Notes under the pieces: generated by a model | Seen by the model: the letters and a program-made list of their open reading frames with translations, nothing else | Told to the model about the DNA's origin: nothing | The model's database searches: none | DNA from: CAZDAM01 sp964503595 | GTDB taxonomy: Bacteria; Muiribacteriota; UBA6191 | DNA length: 14,882 bases | Assembly: GCA_964503595.1 (NCBI GenBank) | Contig: CAZDAM010000085.1 | Span: forward strand, 1-14,882 | Direction of reading: 5' to 3' | In this document: one piece after another, positions 8,500 through 14,882 of the stretch | Layout: each line of letters starts with the position of its first letter | How positions within the stretch are numbered: position 1 is the stretch's first letter | Position numbers and translations under genes: made by a program

Positions 8500-8529
8500 T
8501 TGACGGTTCAGTTCGAGCTGGCCTATTAT
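8500..8529 (+). promoter_or_regulatory. Sigma70-like promoter for the small secreted protein gene
   Basis: TTGACG (8500-8505, five of six to the -35 consensus) and TATTAT (8524-8529, five of six to the -10 consensus) are separated by 18 bases. Transcription would start near 8536, some 22 bases before the ATG at 8558. The leader carries GGAGG at 8546-8550, 7 bases before the ATG. A start at the upstream ATG 8528 would overlap the -10 box, so it is rejected. The promoter sits within the 77-bp spacer shared with dgt, so the two divergent genes may interfere. Confidence 0.6.
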
Positions 8530-8557
8530 GATAGAGGTGAATAACGGAGGGATTCCC

Positions 8558-9094
8558 ATGAACCGCTGGCTCGTCGTATTGTATCTTCTGCTTTTGCTGC
8601 CCACAAGCGCAAAAGGGGGAGTTCCGACGTTTCTGAACCAGAATGAAGACGGTTCGTATGAATTCCTGCATCTCAAAACTCCTCCAACAGACTTCAAACC
8701 CAAAAATCCCGTTGCTCTGGTTGATGACGTTCTGGTAACGGACATGCCAGATGACAGGGTCGAAGTCTGGATTGAAGGGAGTATCTCATTTCTCGACCCT
8801 TCCGATACGCGTGAGGATCTTCCCTTTAATCTTTACACTCGTGGAGGGGAATACCTGCGCTCCGCAGTCCTTCCCGGCCGCCAGATCTATCTGGAAGTTC
8901 TTCTGATGAGCCGGGACAGTGTCGTTCTGGTTTCCGGCTGGCAGAGGGTTGCTGTTGCCCGCAATTTCGATAGCCCGGAAAGTCCCGAATTCAAATCCCG
9001 TTTTCAACTGGTCTATATTCTGGACAAAGGCTTGGCGGAACAGGGAATGCCCTTGACGGCCAAGGTCAAAATTCTCGCGGCCCGGCGTATCTGA
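8558..9094 (+). CDS. Small secreted protein of unknown function
   Basis: 178 residues. Residues 1-19 form a clear signal peptide (MNRWLVVLYLLLLLPTSAK) with a likely cleavage near SAKG, and no lipobox Cys follows. The mature part has no Cys and no further membrane segment. It is rich in predicted beta strands (VEVWIEGSISFL, QIYLEVLLM, SVVLVSGWQRVAVA, FQLVYIL, AKVKILAARR), so a single beta-sandwich-like domain is plausible. I do not recognise a family. The start is supported by GGAGG 7 bases upstream and by the promoter ending before it. It is probably monocistronic: its stop lies 5 bp from the stop of the convergent gene. Likely periplasmic, or exported further. Confidence 0.85.
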   Translation: MNRWLVVLYLLLLLPTSAKGGVPTFLNQNEDGSYEFLHLKTPPTDFKPKNPVALVDDVLVTDMPDDRVEVWIEGSISFLDPSDTREDLPFNLYTRGGEYLRSAVLPGRQIYLEVLLMSRDSVVLVSGWQRVAVARNFDSPESPEFKSRFQLVYILDKGLAEQGMPLTAKVKILAARRI

Positions 9095-9099
9095 TTGCA

Positions 9100-10515
9100 T
9101 CAGTGGCTGTCCAGAAGCTCAATCTCAGCTTGTACAAAATCTTTGGTATGGACGAGCTGCTCCTGAAAGGATTCCACCATCCCATGAAGCTGGGCATCCA
9201 GCTTCTCGCGTTCCTGCATCCACTCAAGCGAAGTCTGATCCGTCTTTTCCAGCACCCGAGCCATCCGATTTCCCAAAGCCCTACGTTTTTCCCAACGCAA
9301 TTCACTCTCTCTTTGGGATTCAATCAGGGTGTGAAGCTCCCTGATTTTCATGGCAAAACGGTTTTCCAGCTTGCTTAAAACCGACTGCACCACTTCGGCA
9401 TCAGCAATCAGGGCATCCATCTCCCTCATTTTGATCAGGAGGCGGGAAACCTGGGCAAAATCCTCCTTGTGCCCTACCTCACGGATATCATCCACCAGTT
9501 TCATCAGCTCCAGACGATTGGCATGGGCTTCATCCATACGAGCCTTGACTCTACCCTGTCTTTCCTTCAGAAAGGTCTCAAGCCTCAGCTCCCAGAACCG
9601 CAGGAGATCTCTGGGGGCCAGAATAAAACTTCGATAGCGATCCTCAATCTGATAGCGCAGGGCACTGCCCTTGCCTGCCAGCTTTTCCCTCATCCATCGC
9701 ATGCCAAGGCCTGCTCCAATTCCGGCTCCAGAAAGCCCTCCTCCCAGAGCACACACAATCCAGAGGCTCCATGCCAGAAAGCTCCCACCAATGCCATCAA
9801 GCAGGGAAAATGCCAGGGGAATCAGCAAAAGCGAAGAAATTGCCGCAGCCACACCTGCCGGCCCCATACTCAGAATCATGTAGGCACTGACTCCGAAAAC
9901 CCCCAGAACCGGCCAGACCATTACTGCCCCGGGCCCCATCATGAGCCCGACCAGAGCCCCTGCAACCGCCCCACGGATCGCTCCCGGCTTCATGCCTTCT
10001 TCCTGTCGGCGGCTCAATTCCCTGGCAAGGTCTTCTTCAACCAGACTATTGACATAGTGGCTGCGAAAGTCCTCCAGCTCCAGCTCCCAGTTCTTGCGGG
10101 AAACTTCATCCAGAAGCTTGCGGCATTCCGGATCCATCTCACTTTTGCGGGTCAGACTCACGGCTCCGGCCTGAACCGACAGATCCCCCTCTTTTTTGAG
10201 ACGGATCCCCGTGCAGCATTCCTCAAGATGGGCCAGAACGGTCTTCAGAATATCGCGAATTTCCTGAGCCGTGATTTCTTCTTCAAGTTCACGAATCAGC
10301 TCCTCCTGCAAAAGCTGGGGAAGAGTCTGGGAGTTCTTCAGGGTATACGGACTCTGCCTGCAGGATTTCTGCAGTGCAAGGAATGCGTCCTTTTCCATCG
10401 GGTAATCCTTGAAGACCCTCTGAACAAAGCGCTTTTCCCATTCCTCGATTTTGGCATCCGTATAAACGGACTTCAAAACCGTGCTCAGAACAAGCTCATG
10501 GACCTTTGGATTCAC
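9100..10515 (-). CDS. Membrane protein with possible TerB-like N-terminus, Gly/Ala-rich membrane block and coiled-coil tail
   Basis: 471 residues from a GTG start. A TAG lies four codons upstream in frame, and only this GTG can serve as a start between them. The Shine-Dalgarno sequence GAGG is just 2 bases away, which is unusually close; ATG at codon 40 (AAGGA 7 bases upstream) is an alternative that would cut the N-terminal domain. Residues 8-50 contain VYTDAKIEEWEKRFVQRVF, which resembles the acidic helix pattern of TerB-like domains; this is suggestive only. Residues 178-275 are Gly/Ala-rich and hydrophobic, with perhaps four membrane segments (around 182-200, 203-217, 220-238 and 245-270). 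Residues 300-470 are strongly charged and helical, probably a coiled coil on the cytoplasmic side. There is no signal peptide. It is last in a probable operon, 21 bp after the OmpH-like gene. Function unknown. Confidence 0.85.
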   Translation of the reverse strand: MNPKVHELVLSTVLKSVYTDAKIEEWEKRFVQRVFKDYPMEKDAFLALQKSCRQSPYTLKNSQTLPQLLQEELIRELEEEITAQEIRDILKTVLAHLEECCTGIRLKKEGDLSVQAGAVSLTRKSEMDPECRKLLDEVSRKNWELELEDFRSHYVNSLVEEDLARELSRRQEEGMKPGAIRGAVAGALVGLMMGPGAVMVWPVLGVFGVSAYMILSMGPAGVAAAISSLLLIPLAFSLLDGIGGSFLAWSLWIVCALGGGLSGAGIGAGLGMRWMREKLAGKGSALRYQIEDRYRSFILAPRDLLRFWELRLETFLKERQGRVKARMDEAHANRLELMKLVDDIREVGHKEDFAQVSRLLIKMREMDALIADAEVVQSVLSKLENRFAMKIRELHTLIESQRESELRWEKRRALGNRMARVLEKTDQTSLEWMQEREKLDAQLHGMVESFQEQLVHTKDFVQAEIELLDSH

Positions 10516-10536
10516 AGCCTCATTCTAAATCCGGGC

Positions 10537-11400
10537 TCAGGGAGATTCAACCTGACCATCTTCCCCACTCAGCCAGGCCTTGACAGCCCTGTCCAATGCA
10601 TCCCGTATCTGAGGGTCAAGCTGATGTCTTTCCCAGAGAATTTCCAGTGTATCCATAGTGACATCGGTGCCGCCGCTTAAAACTGCCCCGGAAGCCAGAA
10701 GTCCCGGAAGCATTCCTTCAACCTGATCACGTTTCTGAAGCCATTGCGCACTCAGCCAGCGATCCATCTTGACTCCCTGATCCAAAAACCTTCCGGAAAG
10801 AAGTCTTTCAAGACCGGATTCAAGCTCCCATTCTCCCCGCTGATAAAGTGCATCGGGGCGAATTGCTGGCCAGACGGAATCGCGGGTATAACAGCCCGGA
10901 AAAACTGCCACCAGATTTTTGGATTCTCTGACCTTCTGAACAACCTCAGCAATCTCCTGAGCAATTCCCAGAAATTTCTGCCTGCTCTCCCCAGGATTCA
11001 GAAACCAGCGCCAGTACTGCTCCAGACGCGGAGCAGGCTTCTCCCGGCATTTTTTAGCATGCGAAGCCGCAAGCCTGTCTTCTTCCCGGGACAGGGCAAG
11101 GCCCTGAAATCTCCCGGAAAGCCCCATCAGTTTCTGATTGATCTCTGACGTGTTATTCAGGCAGCGCTGAAACTCAGCCTTGGCCTGAAGCGCATCCTGG
11201 TGATGCATGGAACGACGCAGCTTCTGCTCTGAAATCGAATCTCCTCTTTCTGCCCGAAGAGGTTTGAAAAAACGCATGGATGGAAAATGAAAATCCCTCA
11301 TTTCAGGATGCATCAAAACCAGACTGGCATAATCCACAATGCCAACCTCAGCTGCCTGAATCATCAGACTGCCAAGCAAAAACAGAACTATTCTGATCAT
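10537..11400 (-). CDS. Exported protein with OmpH/Skp-like outline
   Basis: 287 residues with an N-terminal signal peptide (MIRIVLFLLGSLMIQAA). The mature start, EVGIVDYASLVLMHPEM, resembles the first strand and helix of OmpH/Skp-family periplasmic chaperones (pattern VGVVD...). Later pieces also fit: a helix-strand at 145-167 (IAQEIAEVVQKVRES, then LVAVFP) and the end motif DVTMDTLEILW (246-256), which recalls the DIT.EV...L ending of the family. The middle is helical and charged (about 55-120). The protein is longer than typical OmpH/Skp (about 160-190) by an extra segment around 168-240 (C170, W177, W191). Assignment is tentative: the similarity is in outline, not in a diagnostic motif. 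The start ATG overlaps the TGA of the large upstream gene (ATGA) and has no strong Shine-Dalgarno of its own, so translation is probably coupled to that gene. Inferred role: chaperone or partner for the large exported protein. Confidence 0.82.
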   Translation of the reverse strand: MIRIVLFLLGSLMIQAAEVGIVDYASLVLMHPEMRDFHFPSMRFFKPLRAERGDSISEQKLRRSMHHQDALQAKAEFQRCLNNTSEINQKLMGLSGRFQGLALSREEDRLAASHAKKCREKPAPRLEQYWRWFLNPGESRQKFLGIAQEIAEVVQKVRESKNLVAVFPGCYTRDSVWPAIRPDALYQRGEWELESGLERLLSGRFLDQGVKMDRWLSAQWLQKRDQVEGMLPGLLASGAVLSGGTDVTMDTLEILWERHQLDPQIRDALDRAVKAWLSGEDGQVESP

Positions 11401-14400
11401 CTACGACTCTGCTCAGAACCGATTTTCCGGAAGAAAACCGACTGATTGATAACTTCCACCGGAATATAAAGTACCGAACCATTACCACCCGCAGCCGGCT
11501 GGTCAAAGACTTCGATCTTGATTACATCGTAAAAGCCGGCCTTGGGGTAGAAGTGAAAACGATTCGCCATTTTCATCTGCTGGTAAATTCTTTTGGTATC
11601 CGTGGTTACCTCAGGAAACTCATACTGGGTTTCCACCGGGGCAACTCCATCCGGATGAGCCCAGTCCCCGGCATGGCCGCCGGAAATTCGAATATAGATG
11701 TTCTCAAGCTCCCGGTTGTCACCCGCAAGCACCCTGACTTCAAAACGCACATCCTCCGGAATCCGATAGACCTTTTCCTGGATATCGCTTCCCCCGGCAA
11801 GTGTTGCCACATTCAGATTCAGGCGATCTGCATCTGTTAGATCAAAACGGGTGATCGCCTGCTGTTCAAAAACTGCGTTTTCAGCAATACTCAGATTGGC
11901 CCGGTTATCCTGAGTCCGGAAGAACATGACCCGGTCTGATGTTTTCTCACCCGCCTCCGGATCGTAGCTTTGTGAAGCCATTACCGCAAATTCCATCTGA
12001 GTCCGGTTTTTGGTTTCCGTCAGGATCACCCGGAAGTTTGGGGCCTGATTGTCCGTCACGGTAATCGTTCCAACTTCCGTCAAACGTGCCTGAGCCTCAG
12101 AATCCAGAACCCGGTCAATACGATTCTGAAGAGTACCCGAAAGCTCCGGATTGCCCTCCAGACCCCAGGCGAACTCCATGGTACCGGCTCCACGGTTTTC
12201 TGCCCCCTGCCTTCTCTTCCAGCTGTTATCAAAATTCCATTCTGCATTCAATGATGGAGCAGGCAGATTCGGAGTAATCCTGACCTCTCTGGCCTTGGCG
12301 TAAGTTCTTAGAATCAGGGGGGAAGGACCATCCATAAAGTAAGGGGAAACCAGACTTTTTGCCGGAATCCTCCAACGGGTTTTAATTTCACAGCTCTTTA
12401 ACTCTCCCTCACTCATGTCAACCGGATCCGTATCCCGAAGACATTCATCCGAAAAGCGGGAATAATTCTCCACCGGGGCTCCAAAGGGATTTGAAGCCAC
12501 AAATTCAATCAGACTGGACAAAAATCCATTGTACTGGGTCTGAATCCGATACGGGCCATCTTCAATGCTTGGAAACATGGCCATCAGAAGCATAGGCAAT
12601 TTCTCGGAGACATCCAGCTCTTCAGTTCGGACTATAGCTTCATTGTCCTTAGTGTGGTGGCGAGGAGGATGGTAGTAGTGTTTCACCCCTGCTGCGGTTT
12701 CATTATTTCTTTGATAAAGCGGAACGGGTTCATCACTATCCGGAGTATGAGCTTTTCTAAGTAGAACTCTATTCGGAGCATCTTTACTATCCACAAAAAT
12801 ATAGGCATCTGGATACTCACCTACAGGGGCAACCAGATTCTGAGATGGTAATGGCGGAAAGAAAAAACTCGAAAAGTCATCCTTCAAAGTCAACGGTTTA
12901 TAGGTAAAACCCGGTTCATCGATCGACCAGGGTGTCGCTCGTCCCAGATACTTTCTTTCTGAAGAGTCCAGGGCGAATTGAGATTGGGCATTTCCGAGAT
13001 ACGCAAGATGCATACCCTCTTCCAGGATGGTCTCCGAAAGGTTCATCCCAAAAGCTGGCTCAGGGTTTAAGCCTGTCGGCTTAAGGCCCAAACCCATTCG
13101 GTTACGGGGATCAAAGCCAATCTCACGGGAAAACTGAACCAGAGCCGGAGCCATCAGGGCCTCTCCTCCAATTGAAGTATGACCCGCAAACCTTGAAAAG
13201 GCATGATTGTCCTTCACCTCCAGGAAAATATCCCCATTTGGTACCCCACCTGCTGCCGCAGAAAGGGCATTCCCGGAAATCAAGCTAAGCTCGGGAGGCT
13301 CGAGATCCAGAACCACGATGTCAGTGAAATCATCCCTAGCCCCACCTGGAGCCTGATAAGTCACATCATCTGTTCCTGCCCCCCCACTCATAAACCCTCC
13401 AGTTGGGGATTTAATGTTTGTGGTCTTAGCCAGTTTCAGGCCCATTTCTTTGGCTTCTTCATCCAAAGCAGTCATGGTTGAAACATTACGAATGGTCCCG
13501 AATCGATTCCAGGTGACAAGCTTGTCTTCTCCAAATGTGTATTCATCTGTTGCCAGACCTGGCCGATCCTCTTCTACCGGTTTTTTGGCCGCTTCGCTCG
13601 CCGAGCCCCAGTAGACAGCATCAAAGTAGGCAAACTCATCTTCACCAGCAGCATTTTTCTGAGATCCCCGCCCCATCCAGTTCATGATCGGATAAAAAAT
13701 CTGAAGACCAAGCTCATAGACTCCCGGATCAGAAGGTAAATCAAACTGAAGCGGGTGAACCGCAGAATAAATGGTGTTGAAATCAGCGCCGCTATTCCAG
13801 CTTTTCAGGGGCGCATCAAGCTCCGTCACTCCCTCTCCTGCCAGCAAGGAGCCGGGCTGCAGCAAAGGAATTCTGACTTTGATTTTACGACAGTTTTCCA
13901 GACTGGAATTATTGCAGACTCCTGAAAATTTCATCAGCAGTGAATCTTCAGAAAATTCGTCTGTACCCTGAGCCACGAGATTCGTTGGTGCGACAGCTTT
14001 GGCTACTGTTTTCCAGCCTGGACTTGTGCTCGCCAAAGCATTCAATAGAAACACTTCTGCCAGATTTCCGGTTTTTATCACTTTTTTCCGTACCGTTCCA
14101 TCTGGCTGGCGAAAGCGTAAAAACCAGGCATATTTGATTTCCCACCAGGTATAAAGACTTTCCGGATGCTTTAGCAGACAATCAGGATTTCCTTTCATGT
14201 AGGAACCAAAGCTTTCAAACTCCTTGCAGGATGCGAGGGTTCCCTGATGGGCATTTGAGAAGCTGGCCCCACCCAAAACGATCCCAGACCCGTTTTTGCC
14301 ATTGGAGGTTTCCGGATTTCCAGATGCATCGTAACCGCGGCGCCCCAAGACATCTTCTGCTTCCAGGCTTCCATCCCCTCCTGGTGCAAAATTTGAGGGA

Positions 14401-14882
14401 AAAGTACTTTTCTTCTCCACAAGGGACACCAGCGCCCCAAAAAGATTTCCCAGATTGTCCTTCGTCTGTGGATAGGAATAGTCCCAGGCACCAACTCCGG
14501 ATGACTTGGTTTGAATTCCCCCCTGGGCGCCGTAAAGTTCCTGATTGATGTAATCAATTTCCTTCATTTTGAAGAAATCAATCTCAGCCTCTGCCACAAT
14601 CGGGGTGTCCTGGTGATCCCAGCTTAAAACCAGCGGCTGGGAGGAAGGGCCTCCACTGTTGGAATAGTAAGCCACCGGATAGGCCGGAAGGCGCCCTTCG
14701 GGTCCTACTAAAGAAGTTTCCGAAGTGAATTTACTTTTCAGAACAGCCTCTTCCACCAGGATCCCAAGCCGAAAATCCTTGTTATCTGCCAAGTCATTCG
14801 AAGCAACGACAATATCGCGAATTTCCGGGCCACCCGTGGCTTCCCTGGCTCCAACATGAATCGGCATTGTGTACCAGGTGAC
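11397..14882 (-). CDS. Very large probably exported protein with Ig/PKD-like motifs (5' end beyond window)
   Basis: 1161 residues are visible. The first visible ATG is at 14867, but the frame stays open to the right edge (V-T-W-Y-T precedes it) and no ribosome binding site stands before that ATG, so the real start and any signal peptide lie outside. No known family is recognised. Numbering from Met at 14867: Gly/Ser/Asn-rich, beta-type sequence throughout. PKD-like strand-turn patterns occur near 380-392 (DPGVYELGLQIFYP) and 1107-1122 (YPKAGFYDVIKIEVFD), and Ig-like junctions near 519-527 (VLDLEPPEL) and 935-945 (ITVTDNQAPNF). Six Cys sit in three close pairs (214/230, 318/326, 809/826), compatible with disulfides after export. 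There is no C-terminal membrane anchor or sorting motif; it ends GSEQSRR. It overlaps the OmpH-like gene by 4 bp and is the first visible gene of the probable operon. A surface or extracellular role is inferred. Confidence 0.85.
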   Translation of the reverse strand, partial: VTWYTMPIHVGAREATGGPEIRDIVVASNDLADNKDFRLGILVEEAVLKSKFTSETSLVGPEGRLPAYPVAYYSNSGGPSSQPLVLSWDHQDTPIVAEAEIDFFKMKEIDYINQELYGAQGGIQTKSSGVGAWDYSYPQTKDNLGNLFGALVSLVEKKSTFPSNFAPGGDGSLEAEDVLGRRGYDASGNPETSNGKNGSGIVLGGASFSNAHQGTLASCKEFESFGSYMKGNPDCLLKHPESLYTWWEIKYAWFLRFRQPDGTVRKKVIKTGNLAEVFLLNALASTSPGWKTVAKAVAPTNLVAQGTDEFSEDSLLMKFSGVCNNSSLENCRKIKVRIPLLQPGSLLAGEGVTELDAPLKSWNSGADFNTIYSAVHPLQFDLPSDPGVYELGLQIFYPIMNWMGRGSQKNAAGEDEFAYFDAVYWGSASEAAKKPVEEDRPGLATDEYTFGEDKLVTWNRFGTIRNVSTMTALDEEAKEMGLKLAKTTNIKSPTGGFMSGGAGTDDVTYQAPGGARDDFTDIVVLDLEPPELSLISGNALSAAAGGVPNGDIFLEVKDNHAFSRFAGHTSIGGEALMAPALVQFSREIGFDPRNRMGLGLKPTGLNPEPAFGMNLSETILEEGMHLAYLGNAQSQFALDSSERKYLGRATPWSIDEPGFTYKPLTLKDDFSSFFFPPLPSQNLVAPVGEYPDAYIFVDSKDAPNRVLLRKAHTPDSDEPVPLYQRNNETAAGVKHYYHPPRHHTKDNEAIVRTEELDVSEKLPMLLMAMFPSIEDGPYRIQTQYNGFLSSLIEFVASNPFGAPVENYSRFSDECLRDTDPVDMSEGELKSCEIKTRWRIPAKSLVSPYFMDGPSPLILRTYAKAREVRITPNLPAPSLNAEWNFDNSWKRRQGAENRGAGTMEFAWGLEGNPELSGTLQNRIDRVLDSEAQARLTEVGTITVTDNQAPNFRVILTETKNRTQMEFAVMASQSYDPEAGEKTSDRVMFFRTQDNRANLSIAENAVFEQQAITRFDLTDADRLNLNVATLAGGSDIQEKVYRIPEDVRFEVRVLAGDNRELENIYIRISGGHAGDWAHPDGVAPVETQYEFPEVTTDTKRIYQQMKMANRFHFYPKAGFYDVIKIEVFDQPAAGGNGSVLYIPVEVINQSVFFRKIGSEQSRR

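Noticed and set aside
9091..9103. CTGAT-TGC-ATCAG palindrome spanning both convergent stop codons, considered as a terminator
   Set aside because: The stem is only 5 bp, cannot be extended, and neither side has a T-tract. Probably a chance result of the two facing stop codons.
9469..10680. A 403-codon open frame on the plus strand
   Set aside because: It lies entirely opposite the membrane/coiled-coil gene and the end of the OmpH-like gene. Its translation is low-complexity (rich in Pro, Gln, Asn, His, Ser) with no domain or ribosome binding site, typical of an antisense shadow of a GC-balanced gene.
1..14882. CRISPR arrays, tRNA or rRNA genes, insertion sequences, att sites, phage or defence genes
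   Set aside because: I looked on both strands for direct repeats with spacers, cloverleaf-like arms, terminal inverted repeats and integrase or transposase motifs and saw none. The window is densely filled by the genes listed.

Overview
The window looks like part of the chromosome of a Gram-negative bacterium of roughly 50% GC (estimated by eye), with CTG- and CGG-rich codon use and tightly packed genes. Most genes encode exported or membrane proteins. I cannot place it in a phylum: the two widely conserved genes (a Ca2+/cation antiporter and dgt) occur in many phyla. The large envelope proteins recall those of poorly cultivated lineages, but that is only an impression. I saw no tRNA, rRNA, CRISPR, insertion sequence, phage or plasmid signature.

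Region 1 (1-5948, minus strand) is a translationally coupled pair of large envelope genes. The upstream gene (1890-5948, 1352 residues) has a signal peptide, a beta-rich periplasmic module, a cluster of about six membrane segments, a second copy of the module and three C-terminal membrane segments. The downstream gene (1-1893, running off the left edge) has a signal peptide, one copy of what looks like the same module, and two membrane segments. The two genes overlap by the ATGA of stop and start. The three-copy module is the most interesting pattern in the window.

Region 2 (5949-9094) is the conserved part. A 215-bp divergent intergenic region carries an extended -10 promoter and a perfect 7-bp inverted repeat, and leads rightward to a CaCA-family antiporter (6164-7129). 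Convergent to it, overlapping by 11 bp, is dgt, a dGTP triphosphohydrolase (7119-8480, minus). A 77-bp divergent spacer with a good sigma70-like promoter then leads to a small secreted protein of unknown function (8558-9094, plus).

Region 3 (9100-14882, minus strand) is a probable three-gene operon read from right to left. It contains a very large, probably exported, Ig/PKD-flavoured protein (11397-14882, cut by the right edge), a signal-peptide protein with an OmpH/Skp-like outline (10537-11400, ATGA overlap), and a membrane protein with a possible TerB-like N-terminus, a Gly/Ala-rich membrane block and a long coiled-coil tail (9100-10515). The order suggests a large exported protein made together with a periplasmic chaperone-like factor and a membrane partner. 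That link is inference from gene order, not something the sequence proves.
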